Source: Acidobacteriota bacterium
Lineage (GTDB): Bacteria; Acidobacteriota; Vicinamibacteria; Marinacidobacterales; Marinacidobacteraceae
Reading direction: 5' to 3'
Length of the DNA: 64,000 bases
Assembly: GCA_022822745.1 (NCBI GenBank)
Contig: JAJEAO010000088.1
Span: forward strand, 1 to 64,000
The translations under genes and the position numbers were made by a program. Numbering within the stretch: the first letter of the stretch is position 1; each line of letters opens with the position of its first letter. Below, one piece after another: positions 50,039 to 59,090 of this stretch. The notes below the pieces were generated by a model. That model was given only the letters and a program-made list of their open reading frames with translations. It was not told the DNA's origin and searched no databases.

Positions 50039-51493
50039 CTACCGGTTCGCGCCGAGTTCGCGCGCGGCGGCCTCGGGCGCCCCGCCGAAGTAGCCGTTCG
50101 AGAGGAACAGGAGGACGACGGGGCGCGTCCCGGCGGAGGCATGTCCCGCCGCGGCCGACGCCACCGAGGCGTGGTCCTCGTGGACCGAAGCAGGGACTCC
50201 CCGGGCTGACAGCTCCGCAGCCAGCCGGTCGAGATCGAGTCCGCCCCCGCCGGGACGACGCCCCCGCGACTCCCCGGCCGGGGACGCGAGCAGAACGGCG
50301 TCCGCCGCGGCGAACGACCGGGCGTAGTCCGCCTGGAAGCGGGCGCTTCGCGAGGTGTAGGAGCGGGGTTCGAACGCCGCCACGACCCGGGCGTCCGGCC
50401 ACCGGCGCCGAACCGCTTCGAGGATCGCGGTCGCCGCCGTCGGATGGTGGGCGAAATCCCGGACGACCCGGATGCTCCCGTCCGCCGTCTCTCCCAGCAC
50501 CTCGAGCCGGCGAGCCACGCCGGTGAAGGTCCGGACCGCCCACCGGACGGCGTCCCATTCGACCCCCAGCCAGCGGGCCACCGCAGTGGCGGCGACGGTG
50601 TTCCGCGCGGCGGCGACGCCCCAGAACGGCCCTTCCAGCGTGACCGGGGCTTCGCCGCGGCGCCGGACTTCGAGCCGGCTTCCCGCCGGTCCGGACTCCC
50701 CGGGCGTCCCTGCCCAGTCGGCCGGGAAGGCGCCCGGGGGAGCAGCGAATGTCTCCACGGTCGTGTGGGCGTGGCGCCGCAGATCGAGGGCAGCGGGCGA
50801 ATCCGCGCCGAGCAGCAGCAGCCCCCGGCGCGGCGGCAGGCGGGCGAGAAAGGAGAAGGCCCGGCGGACCGCGGCGAAGTCGGCGTAGATGTCGGCGTGG
50901 TCGAACTCCACGTTGCCGATCACGGCGACCTCCGGCAGGTAGTGGAGGAACTTCGGGCCCTTGTCCCAGTAGGCGGTGTCGTACTCGTCGCCCTCGACGA
51001 CGAACGGATGCCCCTCCCCGCCGAGCCGGAAGCTGGTCCCGAAGTCCTGCGGCACGCCGCCCACGAGGAAGCCCGCATCCATCCCGGCGACCCGAAGGAT
51101 CCACGCGAGCAGCGAAGTCGTGGTCGTCTTGCCGTGGGTGCCGGCGATCACGACCGGCCGCCGCGGGCGGAGCACCAGCTCCCGCAGCGTCTCCGGCATC
51201 GAGACGAGCGGGAGCCGCCGGTCGAGCGCGGCCTCGAGCTCGGGATTGCCTCGCGAGACGGCGTTCCCCACGACGACCGCGACGTCGCCCGGGGGCAGAT
51301 TCTCCGGCGCGTAGGGAGAACGCACCGGGATGCCCTCGCGCTCGAGCAGGGTGGACATCGGCGGGTAGGCGCCCTGATCCGAGCCGGTGACCCGGTACCC
51401 GAGCCGCGCGAGCAGCCCGGCGAGCGAGGCCATGGCCGTCCCGGCGACGCCGAGGACATGGAGCGGGTCGCCCCGAACGAGCCCGGAGATCAC
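50039..51493 (-). CDS. mpl: UDP-N-acetylmuramate:tripeptide ligase (Mpl, murein recycling)
   Basis: Mur-ligase that attaches recycled L-Ala-D-Glu-mDap tripeptide to UDP-MurNAc. It has 484 aa with a GTG start overlapping the ldcA stop. It shows HVLGVAGTAMASLAGLLARLGYRVTGSDQG, P-loop VIAGTHGKTTTTSLLAWIL, FVVEGDEYDTAYWDKGPKFLHY (Mpl-type, where MurC differs), GNVEFDHADIY, RRLEVLGE and DFAHHPTAATAILEAVR. The ending FLSNGYFGG is also Mpl-like. MurC is the alternative, but the DEYDTAYWDKGPKF segment favours Mpl. The LD-carboxypeptidase gene directly upstream belongs to the same recycling route. Confidence 0.88.
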   Translation of the reverse strand: MISGLVRGDPLHVLGVAGTAMASLAGLLARLGYRVTGSDQGAYPPMSTLLEREGIPVRSPYAPENLPPGDVAVVVGNAVSRGNPELEAALDRRLPLVSMPETLRELVLRPRRPVVIAGTHGKTTTTSLLAWILRVAGMDAGFLVGGVPQDFGTSFRLGGEGHPFVVEGDEYDTAYWDKGPKFLHYLPEVAVIGNVEFDHADIYADFAAVRRAFSFLARLPPRRGLLLLGADSPAALDLRRHAHTTVETFAAPPGAFPADWAGTPGESGPAGSRLEVRRRGEAPVTLEGPFWGVAAARNTVAATAVARWLGVEWDAVRWAVRTFTGVARRLEVLGETADGSIRVVRDFAHHPTAATAILEAVRRRWPDARVVAAFEPRSYTSRSARFQADYARSFAAADAVLLASPAGESRGRRPGGGGLDLDRLAAELSARGVPASVHEDHASVASAAAGHASAGTRPVVLLFLSNGYFGGAPEAAARELGANR

Positions 51494-52422
51494 CGGCCCG
51501 GTCCCTCGAGAAGCGTGAGCCCCGCCTCATCCATGCGCGCGCCGACCTCGAGCGGCGCCGTGCGGCACAAGGAGCCCGGTTCCGTGTGACCGGTCGCGTA
51601 CCGGAAGACGGCGGGCGCGCCGAAACTCTCGGTGAGGCGGCGGAGGAGGTCGGCCGTCGTGTAGCCCTGATCCGGATGCTGGACACAGCCCGGCATCTCG
51701 CCGAACACGAACCCCCGCACCCCGTCCAGCGCTCCGGCGTAGCGGAGCTGGGTGAACATCCGCTCGATCTGGAACGGCTTCGTTCCGATGTCCTCGAGAA
51801 CCGCGATCGCGCCGGCGAAGCGGATGGCCCACGGGGTCCCGACGAGCGCCGCGACCAGCGAAAGGCAGCCTCCGCGAAGAACCCCCTCCGCGACGCCGGC
51901 GTGAAGCGTCTCCGCGCCTCGCCACGCCAGCCGCGTCCCGGGCGCGGCGCCGGCGAGAAGCGAGAGGAACTCGGCCGAGTCCCACGCGGCCTCGCCCCGC
52001 GCGATCTGCTGGGCGAGCATCGGGCCATGGAAGGATGGGATCCCCGCCCGCGACGCGAGCGCGAGGAGCGCCGTCGCATCGCTGGCCCCGATGATCGCCT
52101 TGGGCGCGGCGCGGAGTCGCGACAGCGGAACCCGGGGCAGCAGGTCGAGGCAGCCGTACCCTCCCCGCGCGCACAGGATCGCTTCCACCTCCGGGTCGTC
52201 GAGGAAGCCGAGGAAGTCCCCGACCCGCTGCTCCGGACTCCCGGCGGTGTAGTCGGCCCTGGCGAAGAGGTGGGGCGAGCGCCGGACCCGGAACCCGAGC
52301 CTCTCGAGGTTCCGCTCCCCCGCCTCCACGTACTCGATCCGGACGGGACTCGCGGGCGCCAGGACGCCGATCACCGCCGGCGGAACGACGGCGGGCAGCC
52401 GCGGCGCAACGCCCGGTCTCAC
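51490..52422 (-). CDS. ldcA: LD-carboxypeptidase (S66 family)
   Basis: Serine peptidase trimming the terminal D-Ala from murein tetrapeptides in the cytosol. It has 310 aa, with GTG at 52422 overlapping the FHA-gene stop. Core motifs are VIGVLAPASPV, AILCARGGYGCLDLLPRV, IGASDATALLALASRAGIPSFHGPML (nucleophile Ser in the GASD region), GGCLSLVAALVGTPWAI, LEDIGTKPFQIERMFTQL and a final ATGHTEPGSLCRTAPLEV with the active-site His. The product feeds Mpl, encoded next. Confidence 0.88.
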   Translation of the reverse strand: MRPGVAPRLPAVVPPAVIGVLAPASPVRIEYVEAGERNLERLGFRVRRSPHLFARADYTAGSPEQRVGDFLGFLDDPEVEAILCARGGYGCLDLLPRVPLSRLRAAPKAIIGASDATALLALASRAGIPSFHGPMLAQQIARGEAAWDSAEFLSLLAGAAPGTRLAWRGAETLHAGVAEGVLRGGCLSLVAALVGTPWAIRFAGAIAVLEDIGTKPFQIERMFTQLRYAGALDGVRGFVFGEMPGCVQHPDQGYTTADLLRRLTESFGAPAVFRYATGHTEPGSLCRTAPLEVGARMDEAGLTLLEGPGR

Positions 52423-53021
52423 CGAAGCACCGCGACGACGAACAGGATCAGGGCGATCACGACGACGCCGATCCCCAGCCCCACCAGCCGGTTCCGCCGG
52501 AATTCCGCCGCGATCCCCCGCGCAAGCAGCGTCCACGGAGAAGCTCCGGCCTCCGGCCCCTCCGGTGGTCCCTCGTCGTCCTCGGGCGTTTCCTCGAGGC
52601 CTCCGTCCCTTTCGGGATCCTCGACGGGCACCGGGAATCCCGACTCGATCCGGCACAGCGACTTGCCGAATTCGAGGACGTCCCCGGGGCGGACCTGGAC
52701 CCGCGTCTCGACGAGATCGCCGTTCCGGCGGGTGCCGTTCGTGCTCCCCAGGTCCTCGAGGTGGAGCTCGTGGTCGCGCAGGAGCAGGACCGCGTGCCGC
52801 CGGCTCACGAACTCGTCGTCGAGCCGGATGTCCGCCGCCGGCTCCCGCCCCACGATCGTCTCCCGCACCTCGATGCCGTACGCCGCGGGCGGAGGACGCC
52901 GTTCGCCGACGGCGGCGCCGGATTCCACCGTGTCCACGATCAGCCGGTACGGCGGCGGGGCCTTCGGCCCCGGGGCTCGGGCGGCGACGGATCCCGGTGG
53001 CCGGGGAGCGCGTTCGCTCAT
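52419..53021 (-). CDS. FHA-domain protein with C-terminal membrane anchor
   Basis: Phosphothreonine-reading adaptor. It has 200 aa. The FHA domain covers about 45-130: ETIVGREPAADIRLDDEFVSRRHAVLLLRD contains the GR...S..H core, followed by LEDLGSTNGTRRNG. After an acidic linker, a single C-terminal membrane helix (LVGLGIGVVVIALILFVVAVL) places the FHA domain in the cytosol. GAGGAGGG stands just before the ATG at 53021. No kinase is encoded nearby in this operon. Confidence 0.85.
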   Translation of the reverse strand: MSERAPRPPGSVAARAPGPKAPPPYRLIVDTVESGAAVGERRPPPAAYGIEVRETIVGREPAADIRLDDEFVSRRHAVLLLRDHELHLEDLGSTNGTRRNGDLVETRVQVRPGDVLEFGKSLCRIESGFPVPVEDPERDGGLEETPEDDEGPPEGPEAGASPWTLLARGIAAEFRRNRLVGLGIGVVVIALILFVVAVLR

Positions 53022-53028
53022 GCCCTCC

Positions 53029-55092
53029 TCAGTGCGCGAGCCCGGCCCGGCGGAGCGCGAGCGGCGCGAGCACCGGACCGTCATGGGTCCGAAGCGTGGC
53101 GCCGGGCACCGCCGCCGCCGCCTCGAAGGCCTCGCTCGCCCTCGCCGTCTCTCCGAGCGCGGCCAGAGCCGCCCCGCGCTGGTAGAGCAGAGTTCCCCGG
53201 CCCACGCCGGCGTCGAACAGCGCGGTCGCTCCGGAGTCCAGCGCGGCCAGGAAGTCCCGCATCGCGCGCCCGGGATCTCCGAGCAGGATCCAGCAGGCCG
53301 CGGCCTCCAGCCGCCGCGTCGGATCCGTGGCGCCGCGCGCCAGCTCGCCTTCCAGAGCGACGAGCCGCCGATTGCATCGGCCCCCGCGCGCCTCCGGCAG
53401 AACGGGAGTCTCGGCGACCTCCACCCGCAGCAGGCGGTCGGCCCCGCCGCGGCGAACGAGCAGGTCCAGGGTGGCCCCGGTCTCCGCCGCCGCGACCGCT
53501 CGCCGCCAGCCCAGCTCGTCCCGGATGGCCTCCCCGCCGAGTTCGAGCACTTCGTCCCCGGGCTCGACGCCGGCCAGCGCGGCCGGGCCGCCTGGATGGA
53601 GCCCGGTCACCTCGAACGGGCGCGCCTCTCCGTCGGCGGTGACCACCCGGCGCACCGTGGCGGTGAGGCCGATCCAGTTCCGCCGTCGCTCGGGAGGGTC
53701 GAGAAGACGTCGGAGCGCGTCGCCGGCGCTCGTCGGCGAGAACCGGTCGAACTCCGCCCGGTCCGGCGTCGGCGAGTCGGCGACCAGGAACTCGACCCGG
53801 GCCGGACCGGCGCCCGGCTCCGGGAGCAGAACCCGCACCCTCGCCTGGACCCGGCCGCCATCCTCGCCGTCCTCGAGGAAGTGGAATCCCGCCGCCTCCT
53901 CGAGCGCGCCGCGCAGCACCGGCTCCAGACCGGGGACCGCGTCGAGCCCGGCGTCCTCGAGCAGGATCGCCGGAAGGATCTCGCACCGCACGGCGGAACG
54001 GGATCCGCGGGTCACCTCGAACGACCGGGCGCAGCGGCCCACCCGGTGCCGGATCTCCACCCGGTGGGGCCCGGAGCACAACGCCGAGAAGGAGAGAGGC
54101 GTGACGCCTCGTTCCTCTCCGTCGAGGATCACGGCGCCGCCGGCGGGGTCGCTCTCGATGCGAAGTCCGCCGGTGGACAGCCCGAGCCGCACGAAGCGAG
54201 GCAGATAGTCCCGCACCTCGTCGGCATGGAACACGAATCGGGACGGCCGCCGGCAGGGCGCCTCCATCGTGATCTCGTTGGGCCCGGTCGCGAGCACGGC
54301 CAGGTCGAGAGGAGCAGAGAAGGTCTCGCCGGAGAACCGGGGCGGCACCAGCGGCCGCAGCTCCTCGGGGAGCTCGCCCCCGGTCACGCCGATGACGCGG
54401 CCGCCGACGCGGACCGTGGCCCCGGCGGGCGCCGTGACGACCGGAAGGACGGGGCCGGTGCGCTCGAGCTCGTGTTCGAGGATCAGCATGTCTCCCGGGA
54501 GCAGATCGCGGCGGCCCTCGTCCACCGGAGCGAACCCCGGGCGCTCGATCCGGATCCGCACCTGGCCGGCGAACACCGGGTGCCCGGCGAGCGGGGTTCG
54601 GCCGACCGACCGCTCTCCCACGAAGACGGTCGCTCCGGGAGGCTCGGTGACGACGCTCAGATGGGCCAGCAGGGAAGATCGCTGCATCTCGAAGAGATCG
54701 AGCACCGCGGGCGTCAGTCCGGTGACCTCGAGTCGGTGCGCCGGGGCGGCCAGGACCAGGAGCCGCAGGTCGTCGGCGGCCAGCGCCGACTGGCCCCGGG
54801 TCAGGTGGGCGCGGGCCCGGTACTCGAGGGCGCGCAGGTGCAGCTCCATCTCGATCGCGGGGAGCCTCCCCGAGGCGTCCCGGAGCGCATCCAGCTCCTG
54901 GAGGATGTCGGAGAGTCGAACGACCGCCCCGAGGGCGCCGTCCGGATCGGAGGCGGTGGCCCGCAGGCCGCTCAGTTCGTCGGCGAGCGCGGCCAGGTCG
55001 GGGCCCGGCTCCTGCGCCTTCAGCGGCCCCGCGAGGGTGAGGCCGACTGCGAGCGCGAGAGCCGCCTCAACAGGGCCGCCGGGCCGGGTCAT
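53029..55092 (-). CDS. Exported PEGA / PDZ / TPR multidomain protein
   Basis: 687-aa protein with a signal peptide (AALALAVGLTLAGPLKAQ). An N-terminal helical TPR-like part comes first. PEGA-type surface domains follow: VVTEPPGATVFVGERSVGRTPL, APAGATVRVGGRVIG and IESDPAGGAVILDGEERGVTPL. A PDZ-like domain follows (FEVTGLHPGGPAALAGVEPGDEVLELGGEAI), then C-terminal TPR helices (LYQRGAALAALGETARASEAFEAAA). PEGA domains occur in surface-layer and envelope proteins, and no enzyme residues are seen. It overlaps the upstream gene by 4 bases. Confidence 0.8.
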   Translation of the reverse strand: MTRPGGPVEAALALAVGLTLAGPLKAQEPGPDLAALADELSGLRATASDPDGALGAVVRLSDILQELDALRDASGRLPAIEMELHLRALEYRARAHLTRGQSALAADDLRLLVLAAPAHRLEVTGLTPAVLDLFEMQRSSLLAHLSVVTEPPGATVFVGERSVGRTPLAGHPVFAGQVRIRIERPGFAPVDEGRRDLLPGDMLILEHELERTGPVLPVVTAPAGATVRVGGRVIGVTGGELPEELRPLVPPRFSGETFSAPLDLAVLATGPNEITMEAPCRRPSRFVFHADEVRDYLPRFVRLGLSTGGLRIESDPAGGAVILDGEERGVTPLSFSALCSGPHRVEIRHRVGRCARSFEVTRGSRSAVRCEILPAILLEDAGLDAVPGLEPVLRGALEEAAGFHFLEDGEDGGRVQARVRVLLPEPGAGPARVEFLVADSPTPDRAEFDRFSPTSAGDALRRLLDPPERRRNWIGLTATVRRVVTADGEARPFEVTGLHPGGPAALAGVEPGDEVLELGGEAIRDELGWRRAVAAAETGATLDLLVRRGGADRLLRVEVAETPVLPEARGGRCNRRLVALEGELARGATDPTRRLEAAACWILLGDPGRAMRDFLAALDSGATALFDAGVGRGTLLYQRGAALAALGETARASEAFEAAAAVPGATLRTHDGPVLAPLALRRAGLAH

Positions 55093-56627
55093 TCGAGCAC
55101 CACGACGCTGCGGGTGGCGTCGTCGAGGATGAAGAGCGCGCCATCGGGGCCGACGTCGAACGAGACCGGCTCGCGGGCCGAGCTCGGCCAGTCGGCGCCC
55201 TCGAGAGTCGCCACCGGACGGAACGAGGCATCGAAGATCGCGAGGCGCGGCGTCTCGCGGTCGAGCACGTACAGGTTCCCGAGATCATCGAAGGCGAGAT
55301 CGGCCGGTTCCTCGAGAGCGCGACCCGGCCGAAGCTGGAAGACGCGGGTTCCGCGGGGATCGAAGGCAAGGACTCCCTGCTCGCCGTCCGCGACGACGAG
55401 CACCCCCGCCGGGTGCCTCGCGATCCGGCGCACCTCGTCCAGGGGGCCGTGGGGCACCCGCCCGAGGGGACGGCCGGCCAGATCGAAGGCGAAGACAGCC
55501 TTCTCCCGATCGTCCCAGATCCAGACTCCTTCCGGAGCGGTCGCGACGGCCCGCATCCGGTCGAGCGGCCGACCCCGCCCGGTGGGGGGCGCCGAGAGCG
55601 GCAGGACGTTCCCGCCCACGGCGATCGTGTCGTCCGCCACGACGACCGGGAGCGTCTCCCCGCCCACCGTGAGGATGGCTGCGTCCCGCGGGCTGTCAAG
55701 GCCGTAGGCGCCCTCGAGGACTCCCTGCGCGTCGAAGGTCTGAAGTTCGTCCTCGTCCCGGTCGAGAAGGTGGATCCGGTCTCCGGCGAATCGGACCCGG
55801 ATCGGCTCGTCCAGCTCCCGCGGCGGACGGATCGCTCCCCGGAGCCGCCAGGTCGGCCCGCCGCGCATCCGGAAACGGCTCAGGAGAGTCGAGAGGTCTT
55901 CGGCGCGGGCGGCGAACTCCCCGGCGTGGGACGCCTCGGCGGGATCCGTGGCGTGGTCGCTGACGAGTTCCAGCAGGTCGGCCCGAAGCGCGGAGATCTC
56001 GGCGTAGGCGGCCGTCGCGTCGGCGCGCGCCAGAGCCCGGGCGAGCCGGAACCGGGCTTCGAGACGGTCCGCCGGATCGGGCGGCGGTGGGCTCTCGTGG
56101 AGCGCGGCCAGCAGGGCTCCGGCGGCGGCCCCGTCTTCCATGTGCGTTTCGGCAACGCCGGCGATTCCGCCCAGCGCAGCGAACGACCACCGGGATCCCC
56201 CGGGGCCCGAGGTCATGAGAACCCGCTCGAATTCGGCGCGGGCATCGGCCAGCCGGGGCGGCGAAGCAGCGAGAGCCATCTCTCCCCGCAGCAGATGGGC
56301 GCCCGGGACCGCGTCGCCCGCGGGAAACTCCCGGAGGAGCCGCCCCACCATCGCCTCGGCGGCGTCCTCGTCCCGCTCGACCTCGAATCGGTGTCGCGCG
56401 ATCCGGAGCGCGGCGTCGTCGGCGACGGAAGCGCCGGCCATGGAATCGAGGATGACCTCGAAGTCGCGCAGCGCCTGAGCGTGGCGCCCTCCGGCATAGA
56501 ACTGCTCGGCGCTCCGGAAACGACGCTCGGCTGCCTCGTCGAGCGCCGGATCGGATTCCTGCGCCGACGCGGCCAGAGGGCTGGAGAGCAGCGCAGCCAG
56601 AAGGGACAGGGCCGCGCGGGCGGGCAT
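55089..56627 (-). CDS. Exported TPR plus beta-propeller protein
   Basis: 512-aa protein with a signal peptide ending ASAQ. The first half is helical repeats (FRSAEQFYAGGRHAQALRDFEVIL, AGAHLLRGEMALAAS). The second half is an NHL/6-bladed propeller (IRVRFAGDRIHLLDRDEDELQTFD, EEPADLAFDDLGNLYVLDRETPRLAIFD, FDVGPDGALFILDDATRSVVVLE). It is translationally coupled to the PEGA/PDZ gene, so the two probably form one envelope assembly. Function unknown. Confidence 0.78.
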   Translation of the reverse strand: MPARAALSLLAALLSSPLAASAQESDPALDEAAERRFRSAEQFYAGGRHAQALRDFEVILDSMAGASVADDAALRIARHRFEVERDEDAAEAMVGRLLREFPAGDAVPGAHLLRGEMALAASPPRLADARAEFERVLMTSGPGGSRWSFAALGGIAGVAETHMEDGAAAGALLAALHESPPPPDPADRLEARFRLARALARADATAAYAEISALRADLLELVSDHATDPAEASHAGEFAARAEDLSTLLSRFRMRGGPTWRLRGAIRPPRELDEPIRVRFAGDRIHLLDRDEDELQTFDAQGVLEGAYGLDSPRDAAILTVGGETLPVVVADDTIAVGGNVLPLSAPPTGRGRPLDRMRAVATAPEGVWIWDDREKAVFAFDLAGRPLGRVPHGPLDEVRRIARHPAGVLVVADGEQGVLAFDPRGTRVFQLRPGRALEEPADLAFDDLGNLYVLDRETPRLAIFDASFRPVATLEGADWPSSAREPVSFDVGPDGALFILDDATRSVVVLE

Positions 56628-56643
56628 GAGGCGGGGCGGCAGT

Positions 56644-57291
56644 TTACCGGATCCCCGCTTCGGCGGCGGCTTCGAGAGTCGCGGCGGCCCGTTCCGGCGT
56701 CGCCAGCCCGCGGATTGCGGCGAACCCGGACAGGCCGAGACCCCGGAGCCCGCCCACGGTCGCCGGGCCGAGCCCGCCGATCGCCCAGACCGGAACCTCG
56801 ACGGCCGCGGCGACCGCCCCGAACACGGCGCGCGGGAGCGGACGCTTCGGGCCGGTCACCGGATCCCGGGTCGGCGCGAACGGACCGAGGATGAGATAGT
56901 CGCTGCCCGCTTCCGCGGCGCGAAGGGCGCCTTCGCGGGAATGGACCGAGCGGCCCACGAGAAGGCGCCCCCGCGGAAACCGCTCGCGCACCGCGCCGGC
57001 GGGGAGTCCCGCCTCGGGGAGATGGACTCCGGCGACCGGGAACGTGGCGGCGAGAGCCAGCCGATCGTTCACCAGCACGCGAGAGAGGAGGTCCGGGGCG
57101 CGCCCGGCGAGCCGATCCAGAAACGCCTCGAACTCCCGATCGGTGGCGGCGCGGTCCCGAAGCTGGAAGAAGTCCACGCCTCGATGCCGAAGCGCCCGGA
57201 GTGCGAGGGGATCGAGGCCCCGGACGCCGAGGACCGCGCAGCAGACGGGACGGGCCGGAGAGCCCGGACGAACCGGGACCGCCCGGCTCAG
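56644..57291 (-). CDS. Thiamine phosphate synthase-like protein (ThiE/TenI family), possible CTG start
   Basis: TIM-barrel of the ThiE/TenI family. ThiE joins the pyrimidine and thiazole parts of thiamine; TenI is a related aromatase. Visible motifs are GVDFFQLRDRAATDREF, VLVNDRLALAATFPVAGVHLPEAGLPA, LLVGRSVHSREGALRAAEAGSDYLILGPFAPTRD (catalytic region) and VPVWAIGGLGPATV. The expected first strand (PVCCAVLGVRGL) lies before the first usable GTG (57177). No ATG, GTG or TTG is available there, but CTG at 57291 overlaps the rplS stop as CTGA, matching the coupling seen across the window. The full frame gives 215 aa, normal for the family; the GTG start would give 177 aa. Confidence 0.75.
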   Translation of the reverse strand: MSRAVPVRPGSPARPVCCAVLGVRGLDPLALRALRHRGVDFFQLRDRAATDREFEAFLDRLAGRAPDLLSRVLVNDRLALAATFPVAGVHLPEAGLPAGAVRERFPRGRLLVGRSVHSREGALRAAEAGSDYLILGPFAPTRDPVTGPKRPLPRAVFGAVAAAVEVPVWAIGGLGPATVGGLRGLGLSGFAAIRGLATPERAAATLEAAAEAGIR

Positions 57292-57704
57292 CGGCGCTTC
57301 TCCCGCAGGCGGGCCGCCTTGCCCTTGCGCTTGCGGAGGAAATAGAGCTTCGCCCTCCGCACATGGTGGGAGCGAACGACCTCGATCTTCGCCACGAGGG
57401 GCGAATGCAGCGGAAAGATGCGCTCCACCGCGATGCCGAACGAGGTCTTGCGGACCGTGATCGTGCGCCGGTTGCCCCCGTGCTTCAGCGCGATCAGGAT
57501 CCCTTCGAAGACCTGGATCCGCTCGCGATCCCCTTCCCGGATCGTGGCGTGCACCCGGACCGCGTCCCCTGGACGCAGATCGGGCCGATCCTGGCGCAGA
57601 TCCGCCGCTTCGAGCTCGCGGATGACCTCCTCCCCGGAGGGGAATCGGGTCGGATGCCCGGCGCTATCCCCGGCGTCAATGGACAGGACTTCGGTGGACA
57701 TCAT
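57288..57704 (-). CDS. rplS: Ribosomal protein bL19
   Basis: Large-subunit protein at the 30S-50S interface. It has 138 aa with motifs LRPGDAVRVHATIREGDRERIQVFEG, VRKTSFGIAVERIFPLHSPLVAKIEVV and HHVRRAKLYFLRKRKGKAARL. The N-terminus has about 20 extra residues (STEVLSIDAGDSAGHPTRF) before the usual start. AGGAG precedes the first of two adjacent ATGs, which also overlaps the trmD stop. Confidence 0.96.
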   Translation of the reverse strand: MMSTEVLSIDAGDSAGHPTRFPSGEEVIRELEAADLRQDRPDLRPGDAVRVHATIREGDRERIQVFEGILIALKHGGNRRTITVRKTSFGIAVERIFPLHSPLVAKIEVVRSHHVRRAKLYFLRKRKGKAARLREKRR

Positions 57705-58435
57705 GGCGTGGTCTCCTGGAAACTGGAATCCCGGCTCCCGGGGCCCGAGCGGACCCAGGCCGCATAGAGATCCGGGCGGCGCTCGCGGGTGAGCGCGACG
57801 GACTGCTCCCTTCGGAACCGGCGGACGGCGGCGTGGTCGCCGGAGAGCAGGACCGGGGGCACGCGGGCCCCCCGGAACTCGGCCGGGCGAGTGTAGTGCG
57901 CGTGTTCGAGCAGCCCGTCGCTGAACGACTCCCGGACGACGGACTCGCTGTCTCCGACCGCGCCGGGAAGCAGCCTCGCGACCGCGTCCACGAGGACCAT
58001 CGCCGGGATCTCTCCTCCGGACAGGACGTAGTCGCCCACCGAGATCTCCTCGGCGCCGGAGAGATCGAGAAAGCGCTCGTCCACGCCCTCGTAGCGGCCC
58101 GCCACCAGCAGCAGGCGCGGCTCGGCGGCGAGCTCCGAGACGAGCCCCTGATCGAGGGGGCGTCCGCGCGGCGAGAGCAGGGCGACGCGCGGCGGCGCCG
58201 GGTCGAGCCCCCGGATCGCCTCGACTCCGGCGACGAGCGGCTCGACGCGCATGACCATCCCCGGGCCGCCGCCGTAGGGCGCGTCGTCGGCGAGCTGGAA
58301 GCGTCCCGAGGTCCACCGGGTCAGGCCGTGGACCTCGATGCGGAGGAGATCCGCCTCCCGGGCCCGGCGCACGATCCCGTGCCGGAAGACCTCCGCGAAC
58401 ATCCCCGGGAACAGGGTCAGGATGTCAACGCGCAT
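57701..58435 (-). CDS. trmD: tRNA (guanine-37-N1) methyltransferase
   Basis: SPOUT-class methyltransferase modifying G37 of tRNAs to prevent frameshifting. It has 244 aa: MRVDILTLFPGMFAEVF, RFQLADDAPYGGGPGMVM, LLVAGRYEGVDERFL and the knot region EEISVGDYVLSGGEIPAMVLVDAVARLLPG, then HAHYTRPAEFRGARVPPVLLSGDHAAV. It lies within the conserved rpsP-rimM-trmD-rplS order and overlaps both neighbours. Confidence 0.97.
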   Translation of the reverse strand: MRVDILTLFPGMFAEVFRHGIVRRAREADLLRIEVHGLTRWTSGRFQLADDAPYGGGPGMVMRVEPLVAGVEAIRGLDPAPPRVALLSPRGRPLDQGLVSELAAEPRLLLVAGRYEGVDERFLDLSGAEEISVGDYVLSGGEIPAMVLVDAVARLLPGAVGDSESVVRESFSDGLLEHAHYTRPAEFRGARVPPVLLSGDHAAVRRFRREQSVALTRERRPDLYAAWVRSGPGSRDSSFQETTP

Positions 58436-58994
58436 TGAGACCCAGGAGGCCGTCCGGCAGATCGAGCACGAGGCGCGAGGCCGGGAGGTCCACCTCGACG
58501 CAGAGCGCCTCGACGAACGGAACGAGATCCTCGCCCCCCTCGGCGCCGCGGAGCACGAGCAGGCTGGGACCGGCGGTGTCCTCGAGGCCCACGATCTCGC
58601 CCAGACGGCTCCCGTCCCGAGCCACGGCGGCGCAGCCGATCAGGTCGTCGAGGTAGAACTGGCCGTCCGGCGGCGCGGCGCGCTCGGAGGGGCGAATCCG
58701 GAGTTCGTGGGACCGGAGCGTCTCGGCCCCGGAGATGTCGCGGACCCCTTCGAAACGCACGACTGGTCGTCCCTTCAGGAGGCGCACCGACTCGATCGAG
58801 CGACGGGCGCCGGGACGGCCCGGAGGTCCGATCTCGACCGCCGGGATCTCGAAGAACCGGGCGGGATCATCGGTCAGCGCCTCGACGACGACCTCGCCGC
58901 GGCGACCGAACGGCCGGGCCACGCGGCCGACGACGATGTCGGCCGTCTCGCCCGGCGGCGTCAGCGGTCCATCGGATCCCGTCGGGCTGCCCAT
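58425..58994 (-). CDS. rimM: 16S rRNA processing protein RimM
   Basis: Ribosome-maturation factor for the 30S head, binding S19. It has 189 aa. The N-terminal barrel is seen in VVGRVARPFGRRGEVVVEALTDDPARFF, and the PRC-barrel in FYLDDLIGCAAVARDGSRLGEIVGLED, with the late LVPFVEALCVEVDLPASRLVLDLPDGLL. It overlaps trmD by 11 bases. Confidence 0.94.
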   Translation of the reverse strand: MGSPTGSDGPLTPPGETADIVVGRVARPFGRRGEVVVEALTDDPARFFEIPAVEIGPPGRPGARRSIESVRLLKGRPVVRFEGVRDISGAETLRSHELRIRPSERAAPPDGQFYLDDLIGCAAVARDGSRLGEIVGLEDTAGPSLLVLRGAEGGEDLVPFVEALCVEVDLPASRLVLDLPDGLLGLNAR

Positions 58995-59090
58995 GGTGTC
59001 GAGGAGGATCGGATCACGCTCGGGGGTGGGCGGCGGCGACGGGTTCGATGGGGGGACAGGCGGCGGGAGCGGGCGGCGAAGCGCCCCGGC

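Noticed and set aside
50039-51493. Calling this gene murC
   Set aside because: The EGDEYDTAYWDKGPKF segment and neighbouring ldcA favour Mpl, although MurC shares the ligase core.
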